Shown here one piece after another: positions 16,643 through 25,754 of a DNA stretch of 44,073 nt. The DNA lies in assembly GCA_009843635.1 (NCBI GenBank), contig VYDB01000139.1, positions 1 to 44,073 on the forward strand, read 5' to 3'. The stretch's first letter is position 1; each line of letters begins with the position of its first letter. The translations under genes were made by a program, and so were the position numbers. The notes beneath the pieces were generated by a model, which saw only the letters and a list, made by a program, of their open reading frames with translations, had not been told where the DNA came from and made no database searches. Origin of the DNA: Gammaproteobacteria bacterium. GTDB lineage: Bacteria; Pseudomonadota; Gammaproteobacteria; Pseudomonadales; Azotimanducaceae.

Positions 16643-17586
16643 TCAATGCAAGCCGTCAATCAGCTTGGAAACCCGCTCGGCAGTTGCCGGATCAAGGCTC
16701 GATGCCGCCTCACGGTGGAGACGCTCAAACGCGTCGGCGCGGCCCTGTTCCAAACCTTGTTCCAAGCCCTGTTCCATACCCTGCTCCACGCCTTGTTGAA
16801 GAAGCTTCTCCCGATACCGCCTCATATTCGCTTCACCAATGGTCGTCATTTCCGTGCCTCCTAGATTCCTTTCGATCTCCTTCAGCGGCGACAGCGCTGG
16901 GCCATGGGGCGCCATCACTCGCCACAACGCCCCAGCCCAAGCATGCAGGGCCTCCCGGTACGCGGCGTCGTTCGCGCCCTGAAAGTCGGCAAGACCCGCT
17001 CGGAGACTGACCATAAGCTCGTCCCCCGACTGCCTGCGCTGCAGCATCACCCAAGCCGACACCCGATTGCCACTGGGCCAATCGTCCCCGCTCCCCGCGC
17101 TTGCGCCAAGCAGTGTACCGGCTGGTGGCGCGCCAGAGCCTCGGCCACCTCGGAAGGCAGCCCAGCCAAAGGATCCGGCTCCCGCCGCCAAGGCCGCCCA
17201 CCATTGTAAACCACCAAGGGCAGCACGGGCGGCAGACAGCCTTCGCGCGCACCGGTTCCATCACGGACCAAGGCGTCCAACAACAGCCCCGCGTACTCAT
17301 CGAGGCGTATCCCCATACGTATGTCCCGCACGGACTGAAACTCGGTGGGAAGCACAAGGTAGGGCAACGTTCCGTCATCAAGCCGACCGGACCGGAATCG
17401 CACCCGCCACGTCATGTCGCCAATCCGGCGGTGGCGGGCGCCACCGTGCTCCGCGGGTAGCCGCTCAAGGATGTCGAGGTCCAAGTAGCGCACCCAAGCT
17501 CGGGCGATAATGCGCAACGCGTCGGCCATAACTTCGGGCAGCGCGAAGAAGAGCTTGCTGAGGGCATCATGGTCCATGAACGCCAT
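16643..17586 (-). pseudogene. Rpn-family recombination-promoting nuclease/putative transposase, frameshifted
   Basis: Rpn proteins are PD-(D/E)xK nucleases once called putative transposases and tied to recombination and defence. The N-terminal part (17586 down to about 17085) starts MAFMDHDALSKLFFALPEV and has the nuclease residues D57 (RIGDMTW) and E82/Q84 (TEFQSVRD), then YAGLLLDALVRDG and LPLVVYNGG. The C-terminal part continues in another frame (DDWPSGNRVSAWV onward) and ends with the family's EQG-repeat tail before the final helix. The shift falls at a run of G/C near 17080-17100, so it may be a true mutation, programmed, or an assembly error. Joined, the two parts would give a protein of about 310 residues, the normal size. 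Confidence 0.82.
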
Positions 17587-17745
17587 GGTGGACCGCGATA
17601 CGGCTCGAGTCTGTAGGGGATTGCCCTACGCGACGTAAGAAATGCGCACCGACTTTTGTGCGAAAGTTCTTCGACTTGGCGCGGGTTCAGCGCACTGCCG
17701 TCAACTCGATAGGCACGTCAATTCGGTGAGCGTCCTTGGCTTCCT

Positions 17746-17979
17746 ATGATTGCAGATTCCTTTACCGTACTCTTGCCCAATCACGACGACTTCGATTGTG
17801 CAAAGGGCTGCCTCGTCCGCTTCGAGACCTGTCTGAGAATCGGGGGCGCAATGCACTTTGCTATCGCAGAAAGTCGCCGCCGAGAGGCAATCTACAGTCT
17901 GGACGAGAGAATGATCGCAGCAGGGAAAGCGCTATGCTTGACCACCAGCGCAGGTGCCTTGCCGGACTATGGCGACTGA
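17746..17979 (+). pseudogene. Remnant of a PIN-domain (VapC-like) toxin
   Basis: The 77-codon frame matches the C-terminal half of a PIN ribonuclease: RFETCLRIGGAMHFAIAESR, then IYSLDERMIAAGKAL, corresponding to the family's 'R-x-G-D-A-x-H-x-A-x-A ... T-x-D-x-x-x' region. The usual GDALH acidic residue is replaced (GGAMH), and the N-terminal half with the first catalytic Asp is missing; an in-frame stop occurs at 17710. No antitoxin is seen upstream. It is therefore decayed. The rest of 17587-18213 holds no other gene I can support. Confidence 0.6.
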
Positions 17980-18213
17980 CGAGATTAGATTGCCGCTTTA
18001 GGAGCCGATCTACCTACCTTAGATGGGGATGTGCGTGTCGCACGCTATTCTCGCCCGATTCAATAAACCGCCTTCCCGGTGGTCGACAGCAACTCAGGGC
18101 GGGAAAATCCGCAAGGTTGCCAACTGCGGACAGCGCCTACAGTGTCCCTCTAATGCGCCCACTTTGAGAACAAACTGGAGTGTCCTGAACCTTAACTCGA
18201 CTTAAGTCAAATC

Positions 18214-18636
18214 TCAGGAACCGTCTTGCGCACCTTCAAGCCGTCCAACCTTTGCTGACAGGCGTATCAACTGGCCGAGCACAAGTACGAACAAAGCAGT
18301 GATGAGGCCGCCAAACCAGTATGCGGCCTCTTGGGTTACATTGGGGGTGGCAGTGGCGCTTTCCAATTGCTCTCTCAGCTCTTCGATGCTACTGCTGGAG
18401 TCATCGGCGACCACCAATTGGGCAAGTGCCAACACGGCATCGTCAGTTCGATCGATCGAATCGCGCACGGTCAATTCATCACTGCTTGACCCAAGTTCGG
18501 AAATCGCCCAGTCCACCTTTTCCCTCGTATTCATCCCCTCTGGTGGCTCACCTCTACCTTGCGCAAACGTCAACGACGTCAAGGTCAATCCAAGCACCGC
18601 TATCGCGACCATCGGCCACACATTGTCAATCCTCAT
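18214..18636 (-). CDS. Exported or membrane-anchored protein of unknown function
   Basis: I do not recognise a family. The 140-residue product has an N-terminal signal peptide (VWPMVAIAVLGLTLTSLTFAQG, residues 6-27), a soluble acidic middle with a run of four serines (about 80-83), and a C-terminal transmembrane helix (AAYWFGGLITALFVLVLGQLI, about 104-124) followed by a short basic tail. The soluble part is thus probably periplasmic and held by the C-terminal helix. ATG at 18636 has GAGGAA six bases upstream. The gene stands alone between the PIN remnant and the TonB receptor and its base composition is lower in GC than the metabolic regions. Confidence 0.62.
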   Translation of the reverse strand: MRIDNVWPMVAIAVLGLTLTSLTFAQGRGEPPEGMNTREKVDWAISELGSSSDELTVRDSIDRTDDAVLALAQLVVADDSSSSIEELREQLESATATPNVTQEAAYWFGGLITALFVLVLGQLIRLSAKVGRLEGAQDGS

Positions 18637-18786
18637 GGAGCGTTCCTCATTGGTATTCGCTGTCCTTAGTAAGAAAGACTAGACCCTCTGCCTTTACAGC
18701 ACAATCCGGGCCAATTCGACCGGAAAACCCTGCCCATGAAAGCGCGGAAGGTCATAGTGGTAATCGTTGCTACTTCGTGTGTCGAG

Positions 18787-18818
18787 AAAAAAGGCCCGAA
18801 CTTGTCGGGCCTTCTTTT
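18787..18818 (-). terminator. Rho-independent terminator after the minus-strand TonB receptor
   Basis: A nine-base-pair stem (AAGGCCCGA with TCGGGCCTT, 18791-18799 and 18805-18813) and a five-base loop are followed, on the minus strand, by a run of six T. It lies about 30 bases after the receptor stop. The plus strand also has a short CTTTT run, so it may work both ways. Confidence 0.85.
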
Positions 18819-18845
18819 AACCTCTGAAACCGTGGCCGAGTCAAA

Positions 18846-21347
18846 CTACAGATCCATGCTGAACTCAAGCCCCCAAGTCGATCCCTGGGTAACCGTGCTG
18901 GCCGCGAACAGCGGGTCGATGACGGCGGGCGTCTCGAACTGCTCATCCGTAAGATTGCGGCCATACAGGACCAAGGACATGTTGTTCCAATGGTATCCGG
19001 CGGAGGCCATCAGGTTTTCTCTCGAATCCACTCGGTTGAACGAAATGTTGACCAAGCTGGTCTCGATGGTGTCGATCCAGTCATACTTGACGTAAACCTC
19101 GAACTCTCCGGGACCCATGGGGACCGTGACCGTGCCGCCGAGCGCATAAGTAAACTCCGGGGCCGAGCGTGGGATCAGGTGGGTGGCATCCTCAATGAGG
19201 TCCACGTTGTCGTTCGGATTCAAGTCGGTCTCGAATTCCTTGTACTCCGCATCAAGCCACCCGAGGGAGGCGAAGGTGCTGAGGTACTCCGAGATGACCC
19301 ATTGAAGCTCCACTTCAACGCCCATGTACTCTGCATCAGCCACGTTGTCGAACTTCGTGGCCACTGTGTTGGTGGTGGTGTCAAGGAATACGGAGGCCTC
19401 TTGCTTGTCGGTGAAGTCGTTGAGGAAGAAGGTCGCGTTAAGCTGCACTCGATTTCCCATCAACTGGCTCTTCATGCCAGCTTCCCAAGACTTAGCGTAC
19501 TCCGGGTCGTACTGGTCACGCTCAAAGTCAGCCCGGTTCTGGTTGGTGCCGAAGTAACCACCGGAGTGGAACCCCTCTGAGTACGAGGCGTAGAACATGA
19601 TGTCGTCGGTGAATCGGTAGGACAGCCCCACCTTTGGTGATATTTCATCCCACTTGTTGTTGAGATGAGCCCATTCACCTTCGGGGAAGGCCATGATTCT
19701 CTTGCGATTCTCCGGCGACAGATAAGCTTGCCCAGCACTGAAGTCCTTCTTCTCCTCGGTCCAGCGCAAGCCCAAAGTGAGTATCCAGTCCTCTGAAAAC
19801 TCCCAGTCCGCCTGCGCGTAGAAGGCGAGAGACTTCGTCACCTGCTCTTCGTAAAGGCGTTGGGTGTAGGCATCACCCATGCCGGAGAGTGGGGTGCCGG
19901 TATCGCACCAGACGTTTCCGAATACGATGGCACGATCCGGGCTCCAGCACATTTCTAGCGGAGTGGGGTAGGGTGCGATAACGGATTCAAACTCAGGTGA
20001 GACTGAGGTCCACGTGTTGTTCCGCAAATCGTAGACGACTCCCGGAATCCCAAGAGCCTGCGTAAGCAAGCCTATTTGGCTCACCGAATACCAGAACTCG
20101 CCACCAGTGACCCAGTCCCTTTCGAATTCGCTGCGCCAGTAGTAGCCGCCAGCGACAAAATCCACGTTGTTCCAGCTACCCTCCAAGCGGAGTTCTTGGC
20201 TGAACTGGTCGTAGTCGTTGAGCTTTTCAATGGTGATGTGGTTGGCGGAAGTGCCGTCGAAGTCGTAGATGGTGTCCTCGATCATGTCCCGGTAGCCGGT
20301 AACCGAAACCAGCCGTAGGTTGTCCGTCAGATCGAACGACGCATTCAGCGTATAGGCATCAACCGCCGTCTTGGCGTCGTTGTTGATGTCAATACTCGTG
20401 GTGGATGGCCGGTCATCCAAGCTCTCCCGGCATGGAGTGCCCAACGGAAACCAGAACGGCTTGCTGCAGGCCCACATGCCACCGCTGTAGTTAGGCTCCT
20501 TGGATCCCGCAGGGGGGGGCGCAGCAACACCCGCAGGGATGTTCCAGTTGTGCATGAACGCGCCGATCTCGCTTTGGTCGTCGAACCGCTCAGCAGTGAA
20601 CATGGCTTCAAAGCGGTCATTTGGGGTTGCCAAAAGCGTGATGCCGTAGTTTTCGTAGTCCTTCTCCGGCATCCTCTTTTCCAACGTCGTGTTGTACATG
20701 AAGCCGTCATTCTGGATGGTGGTGAAAAAAACCTTGGCAGCGAGCTTGTCTTCCATCAGCGGGGCGTTCATTACGGCCCGAACTTCCTTCTGATCGTGCT
20801 TGCCCGTGGTCAGCTTGAACCGCGCGCCGTACTCCCCGGTAGGTCGGCTGCGTATGGCGTGAATCACCCCGCCGACCGTGTTCTTTCCGAACAGGGTTCC
20901 CTGCGGCCCACGCAGGATTTCCACGCGATCAAGGTCAAAGTTCTCAAGCACTTGGCCCGCCATGGAACCGAGATAGATGCCGTCGATCATCACGCCGATC
21001 GGCGCGTCGAACGAGTTGTCGTCCGTGCGGACCGCGCTGATGCCGCGAATGATGATGCTCGCGCCATTGTTTCTCTGAATGCTGTCATCGATGCGCACGT
21101 TTGGTGCGAAGCCATTCAGATCGGTCAGATCGCGAATCGTTGACTTCGACATCTCCGCTGAAAGCGCCGTGATTGCCACCGGCACTTCCTGCGCCGACTC
21201 CTCCCGCTTTCGAGCGGTGACGATTATCTCCTCGATGACCGCTTCCGCTTCGGCTGCAACCGCCGAGGTGGCAACGCCGAAGTTCAGCAGCGCCGCTGCC
21301 GCCAGAGGTGCCATGCCAACCATGGCCCCAAGTGCTTTGATTCTCAT
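18846..21347 (-). CDS. TonB-dependent outer-membrane receptor
   Basis: The 833-residue protein imports a ligand across the outer membrane using TonB energy. It has a signal peptide (1-32), a TonB box IEEIIVTA (38-45), a plug domain (about 50-170, with IIIRGISAVR and RVEILRGPQGTLFGKNTVGGVI), and a long beta-barrel ending in GSTWGLEFSMDL. ATG at 21347 is chosen for the GGAGAA seven bases upstream; a start at 21389 would spoil the signal peptide. The long extracellular loops and the RGPQGTLFGKN plug are typical of large receptors in marine gammaproteobacteria. The ligand is unknown. A clear terminator follows. It is divergent from a second receptor at 21580, with a 232-base region between them that may hold shared control sites. 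Confidence 0.92.
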   Translation of the reverse strand: MRIKALGAMVGMAPLAAAALLNFGVATSAVAAEAEAVIEEIIVTARKREESAQEVPVAITALSAEMSKSTIRDLTDLNGFAPNVRIDDSIQRNNGASIIIRGISAVRTDDNSFDAPIGVMIDGIYLGSMAGQVLENFDLDRVEILRGPQGTLFGKNTVGGVIHAIRSRPTGEYGARFKLTTGKHDQKEVRAVMNAPLMEDKLAAKVFFTTIQNDGFMYNTTLEKRMPEKDYENYGITLLATPNDRFEAMFTAERFDDQSEIGAFMHNWNIPAGVAAPPPAGSKEPNYSGGMWACSKPFWFPLGTPCRESLDDRPSTTSIDINNDAKTAVDAYTLNASFDLTDNLRLVSVTGYRDMIEDTIYDFDGTSANHITIEKLNDYDQFSQELRLEGSWNNVDFVAGGYYWRSEFERDWVTGGEFWYSVSQIGLLTQALGIPGVVYDLRNNTWTSVSPEFESVIAPYPTPLEMCWSPDRAIVFGNVWCDTGTPLSGMGDAYTQRLYEEQVTKSLAFYAQADWEFSEDWILTLGLRWTEEKKDFSAGQAYLSPENRKRIMAFPEGEWAHLNNKWDEISPKVGLSYRFTDDIMFYASYSEGFHSGGYFGTNQNRADFERDQYDPEYAKSWEAGMKSQLMGNRVQLNATFFLNDFTDKQEASVFLDTTTNTVATKFDNVADAEYMGVEVELQWVISEYLSTFASLGWLDAEYKEFETDLNPNDNVDLIEDATHLIPRSAPEFTYALGGTVTVPMGPGEFEVYVKYDWIDTIETSLVNISFNRVDSRENLMASAGYHWNNMSLVLYGRNLTDEQFETPAVIDPLFAASTVTQGSTWGLEFSMDL

Positions 21348-21579
21348 CGAATTCTCCCCTTGATTCTGATTGGACTGGCTTGGCGACACTGCCCCTAACC
21401 CCGCCGCGTCCGACAGAAGCCATCATATAGACGCTTTCGTGCTAGTCAACCTCCCGCCCCGGCATTAGGGGATTGACACGAACCGTGCCAACACGAACCG
21501 TGCCAGCAGTGGCTTGCCCAAACCAATGCGCCTAAAATCGGGCGCAATTTGCACTCGCGTCACCTTCAGGAGATGCCCC

Positions 21580-24500
21580 ATGCGGCAGCACTTCGCGCCA
21601 CGCCCGCTGGCCAGCTCCTCCACGTCCACCCAGCCCGGTCCGGCGGCCGGCTTTGGACTAGGCTGGGTGCAAGCCACCGCTTTCGCCTTGGCAAGCCTGC
21701 CCTTGGTGGCCTCCGTGGCGGTCGCGCAAGGGGATGACGGCGAAGTGATCGAGGAAGTGGTGGTCACCGGCACCCACATTCGCGGCGCCACCATCAGCGG
21801 CGTTCTTCCAGTGTCGGTGATGGATGCCCAAGACATCGAGCTGTTCGGCGTGGATTCCGGCGACGACCTGCTCGAGGCGCTGCCCGAACAGGGGCAGAAC
21901 TTCTTCAACGAGGCAGAGAACATCAGCGGCGGCGTCAACTCGGCGCGCGGCGACATCGGCGCCTTCAACCTGCGCAACCTTGGCACCGGCAACACCCTGG
22001 TGCTGCTCAACGGCCGCCGCATGGTCAACGCGGCCAGCTTCCAAACCGAGGAAGTCGGTGGCAGCTTCGTGCCGGTCAACACCGTGAACGCCAACACCAT
22101 CCCGGTGTTTGGGCTGGAACGCCTCGAAGTGCTCAAGGATGGCGCCTCCGCGCTCTACGGGGCCGATGCGGTGGCCGGCGTGGTCAACAACGTGCTCAAG
22201 AGCGACGCGGAAGGGTTTGCCGTGCGCGGGCGTTTCGGCACCTATGACCACATTGGCCGAGACACTTGGCAGTTCGACTTTTCATGGGGCAACAGCTTCA
22301 ACGAGGGGCGCACCAACATCCACCTGATGGGCGGCTACCTCAACCGCGACCGGGTGAGCGCCCACGAGCAGGAACGCTGGGCCGACGCCGACTTCCGGCG
22401 CCGCATTCCAGGGGATTCGCCCTGGAGCGGCGACACCCGCTTTCGCAACAACAGCACCCATTCGCTCTACGGCCAGTACGACGTCACCAGTTCAGCCAGC
22501 CGCGCTGGCCTGCGGGGCACGCTCACGGACTCCAGCGGCGAGTTTGAGACCTACCCGGCAGGCGACCCCCGCTGCGAGTGGACACTGAACGACCAGGTCT
22601 GCGGAGCCATCGACGGCCAGGGCACCGTGCGCTACAACATCAACGAATTTCGCGATCTGTCCTCCAAGCTGGAGCGCACCAGCCTGTTCGCCTTCATCAA
22701 CCACGAGTTCGACAGCGGCTTGGAGAGCTTCACCGAGCTCATGTATTACAACTCGGACACCAACCTCTCCCGTCACCCGTCCTATTCGTTCTCCGCCGTC
22801 AAGCTGCGCATTGCCCCGGAGCACCACTACAACCCCTTCGGCCCCTGCGGCTCGCCGAACCGCCTGCCCGACGACGTCATTCCGGAGGTGCCGTGCTCCG
22901 GCCTGGAGCTGGAGATCGACAACTACCGCTATGCGGAAGTGCCGCGCATCGTGGACAACGAGGGCGACGTGTACCGGCTGCTCCAAGGCCTGCGCGGCAC
23001 TTGGGGCGAGTGGGATTGGGAAGGCGCGGTGCTCTACTCCAAGGCGGAGAAGAAGGACGTCACCCGCAACCGGGTGTCGAACACGCTCATGGTCGAAGCC
23101 TTGTCGGATCCCACGCCGGCGGCCTACAACCCGTTCAGCGGCGGCGTCAACAGCAACATTGAGCGGGCCTTGGTGGACGTTTACCGCAACAATGAAACCG
23201 ACCTTTTCCTAGCGGATTTGAAGGTCGCCAACGTCGGCCTCATGGACCTGCCCGCCGGCCCGCTCGGGTTGGCAGCGGGCTTGGAGTACCGGGAGGAGTC
23301 GTTCAAGGACGACCGCGACCCGCGCCTGGACGGCACCGTCGCCTTCACCGACTTTCAGGGCGACACCTTTCCCTTCGTCTCCGACGTGGTCAATTCCAGC
23401 CCCACGCCGGACAACAAGGGCAGCCGAGACGTCGTCTCCCTGTTCGCCGAACTGCAGATTCCCGTGCTGCCCAACCTGGACGCCCAAGCCGCCATTCGCT
23501 ACGAGAGCTTCTCCGACGTGGGCGACACCACCGTCGGCAAGTTTGCCGCCGGTTGGCGCCTGCATGACGCGATATTGGTGCGGGGCTCATGGTCCGAAGC
23601 CTTCCGGGCGCCAAACCTCGTGACGGTCAACGAGGACATCGTGGCCCGGCAAAACACCCGCAATGACTACGCCTGCATCTACGCCGCCGATTTCGGCGGC
23701 GACCCGGACCAGAACATTGTCGATTGCCGCAACTCCATCCAGCGCGTCGCCCAAGGCAGCGAAGACCTCAAGGCGGAGCGGTCGAGCAACTTCTCGGTGG
23801 GCGTGGTGCTGGAGCCCTTTGATGCCCTCACCGTCACCTTCGACTACTGGTCCATCGAAAAGGAGGACACCATCGGCCTGTTCGGCGAGGAGAACCACAC
23901 CACCCTTGACCTGCTGCAGCGGCTGCGGCACGGCGGGGGCAACTGCGCGGCGCTGGCGGCCAATCCGGCGGTGATTCGCGACACCGAGGTGGACCCTGAG
24001 GTCGCGGCCATCTACACCGCCGCTGGCATTTGTCCGGCAGGCGACATCATCAGGGTCAGCGACCGCTACGCCAACCTCGACACCCGAACCCTCAAGGGGT
24101 TCGACATCGGCGTGCTCTATCAGGTCGAATCCGCCTGGGGCAACTTCCGCCTGCGCTACAACGCCTCACTGCTCGACACCTTCGAGCAGGAGGCTGGCGG
24201 CAACTCGGCGGTGCTGGTGTCCGCCCAGGAGACCGGCGAACTGCCGGCCAGCGTCCCTGTCACCGGGTTTGCCGATCTGGTCCAGCGCAACGGCAACCAG
24301 AAGCAGAAGCACAACCTCACGCTGGCATGGCGCAAGGGGGCCTTCGGCGCCGGCCTTTCCGGGGTCAAGATCGGCAAGATCTACCAAGACTCCCTGACCC
24401 TGAACGACGGCAGCCGCTATTGGCTGGATGCAATGACCACTTGGAACGCCTCCTTTGACTACCACTGGGACATGGGAGAGCGGAACCTGCGCGTTCGCTT

Positions 24501-24624
24501 CGGCGTGCGCAACTTCACCGACGAGCGCGCGCCCTTGGCGGACCGCTACTTCGGCTACTTCGCCGACGCCCATCAGGACTATGGGCGCAACTTCTACTTG
24601 GATCTGCGCCTGATGCAGAACTGA
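21580..24624 (+). CDS. Large TonB-dependent receptor leading an RND pump operon
   Basis: This 1014-residue receptor has a long signal region (hydrophobic part about 31-49, ending SVAVAQ), a TonB box EEVVVTGTHI (about 59-68), the plug with LVLLNGRRMVNAAS and RLEVLKDGASALYGADAVAGVVN, and a barrel ending YGRNFYLDLRLMQN. ATG at 21580 is preceded by CAGGAGA at a good distance; a start at 21514 would put 22 odd residues before the signal. It is only 12 bases from the RND adaptor gene, so it is the first gene of an operon with the adaptor, pump and hydrolase. The long barrel suggests a bulky ligand. Whether it takes the ligand in or serves as outer-membrane partner for the pump is not known. Confidence 0.92.
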   Translation: MRQHFAPRPLASSSTSTQPGPAAGFGLGWVQATAFALASLPLVASVAVAQGDDGEVIEEVVVTGTHIRGATISGVLPVSVMDAQDIELFGVDSGDDLLEALPEQGQNFFNEAENISGGVNSARGDIGAFNLRNLGTGNTLVLLNGRRMVNAASFQTEEVGGSFVPVNTVNANTIPVFGLERLEVLKDGASALYGADAVAGVVNNVLKSDAEGFAVRGRFGTYDHIGRDTWQFDFSWGNSFNEGRTNIHLMGGYLNRDRVSAHEQERWADADFRRRIPGDSPWSGDTRFRNNSTHSLYGQYDVTSSASRAGLRGTLTDSSGEFETYPAGDPRCEWTLNDQVCGAIDGQGTVRYNINEFRDLSSKLERTSLFAFINHEFDSGLESFTELMYYNSDTNLSRHPSYSFSAVKLRIAPEHHYNPFGPCGSPNRLPDDVIPEVPCSGLELEIDNYRYAEVPRIVDNEGDVYRLLQGLRGTWGEWDWEGAVLYSKAEKKDVTRNRVSNTLMVEALSDPTPAAYNPFSGGVNSNIERALVDVYRNNETDLFLADLKVANVGLMDLPAGPLGLAAGLEYREESFKDDRDPRLDGTVAFTDFQGDTFPFVSDVVNSSPTPDNKGSRDVVSLFAELQIPVLPNLDAQAAIRYESFSDVGDTTVGKFAAGWRLHDAILVRGSWSEAFRAPNLVTVNEDIVARQNTRNDYACIYAADFGGDPDQNIVDCRNSIQRVAQGSEDLKAERSSNFSVGVVLEPFDALTVTFDYWSIEKEDTIGLFGEENHTTLDLLQRLRHGGGNCAALAANPAVIRDTEVDPEVAAIYTAAGICPAGDIIRVSDRYANLDTRTLKGFDIGVLYQVESAWGNFRLRYNASLLDTFEQEAGGNSAVLVSAQETGELPASVPVTGFADLVQRNGNQKQKHNLTLAWRKGAFGAGLSGVKIGKIYQDSLTLNDGSRYWLDAMTTWNASFDYHWDMGERNLRVRFGVRNFTDERAPLADRYFGYFADAHQDYGRNFYLDLRLMQN

Positions 24625-24636
24625 TGGGCGCCTGAA

Positions 24637-25749
24637 GTGCAACCACGGTCACTCGTCATGGGCTTAAGCCTCCTAGCGATCGCCTGCTCGCCAGTCGAAG
24701 AACGAACGGAAACGGGGAACACCCCGCAAGCGCAAGGCCAGAGCCCCACTACCGCGCTGTCCACGCCGGTGCAGGTCCGAGTCGCTCCCGTGCAGAGCGC
24801 TCAACTGCACTGGCAGGCGTCCGTGCCGGGGGTCATTGAAGCCTTCCGCAAGGCAGTGGTGGCGGCAGAGGTGGACGCCCGCGTGGTCGTCCGTTCCGTG
24901 GAGCCCGGCGATCCGGTCCAAGCAGGCCAGCCCTTGGTGGTGCTCGACGACGAGCGCGCCCGCATCGCCCGTGACCAAGCCGCGGCCGATCTGCGCCGCA
25001 GCGAAGCCAACGCAGCGCAAGCGGACAGCGAACTGGTTCGCGGCCGCGACCTGTTCGCCCGCCAATTCATCAGCGAGGACCGCTTGGACGCCCTGCGCTT
25101 CGCCGTGCGGCGCAACCGGGCGCAAGCGGTGGCAGCCAAGGCGCAATTAGCGGCGGCGCAACGGGCATTGGCTGACACCACGGTCCGGGCACCCTTTGCC
25201 GGCACCGCCGAGCAGATTCACGTTCAGGCCGGCGACTACCTCAAGCGCGGCGCCGCCGTCGCCACGGTGGCGGACTTTTCGCGAGCTCGGGTGCGGGCGG
25301 GCGTCACCGCCAGCGAAGCAAGCCGCCTAGCCGGGGCACAAACCGCCGAATTGGCCTTGGACGCCCTCGGCGGGCACCGGTTGAGCGGCAGAATCCAGAG
25401 CGTCGCCCGTCTCAGCGAACCGGCCTCGGGCACCTACCCGGTGGAGATTTGGGTGGAGGACCCGGAAGGCGTGCTGCGCGAGGGCATGGTGGCCACGGTG
25501 CATGTGCCCTACGCTGCCGTGGACAGTCCGGCGTCCGTGCCCGCCGAGGCGGTGTTCAGGCGCGGCGGGGCCATGCACGTGTTCGTGGTCGAGAGCGAAC
25601 GGGCGCACTTGCGTCCGGTGCGAATCGGACGAACCGGCGACGGCCAAGTCGAGATCATCGACGGGCTGGCCACGGGCGAAACCGTTGTGATTGACGGCCA
25701 GTTCGCGTTGCGGGATGGCGCCCAAGTGACCATCGTGGGCGGGAGCTAA
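24637..25749 (+). CDS. RND periplasmic adaptor lipoprotein (membrane fusion protein)
   Basis: Adaptors of this kind join an inner-membrane RND pump to an outer-membrane channel. The 370-residue protein begins with a lipoprotein signal (LLAIAC, lipid-bearing Cys17). The mature part has a barrel-sandwich half (VEPGDPVQAGQPLVVLDD), an alpha-hairpin (about 105-165, Arg/Ala-rich coiled coil), the second sandwich half (TVRAPFAGTAEQIHVQAGDYL) and a beta-barrel domain. The start is GTG at 24637. It sits 12 bases after the receptor and 5 bases before the pump, so the pair is co-made. Substrate not predicted. Confidence 0.9.
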   Translation: MQPRSLVMGLSLLAIACSPVEERTETGNTPQAQGQSPTTALSTPVQVRVAPVQSAQLHWQASVPGVIEAFRKAVVAAEVDARVVVRSVEPGDPVQAGQPLVVLDDERARIARDQAAADLRRSEANAAQADSELVRGRDLFARQFISEDRLDALRFAVRRNRAQAVAAKAQLAAAQRALADTTVRAPFAGTAEQIHVQAGDYLKRGAAVATVADFSRARVRAGVTASEASRLAGAQTAELALDALGGHRLSGRIQSVARLSEPASGTYPVEIWVEDPEGVLREGMVATVHVPYAAVDSPASVPAEAVFRRGGAMHVFVVESERAHLRPVRIGRTGDGQVEIIDGLATGETVVIDGQFALRDGAQVTIVGGS

Positions 25750-25754
25750 CAGCG

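Noticed and set aside
16735-16810. Tandem short repeats that might be a CRISPR or regulatory array
   Set aside because: They are codon repeats for the EQG tail typical of Rpn proteins; spacing has no spacers and there are no cas genes.
17736-18167. Open frame of 143 codons overlapping the PIN remnant
   Set aside because: Arg/Leu-rich out-of-frame reading without family features; the PIN-like frame at 17746 is the one with recognisable sequence.
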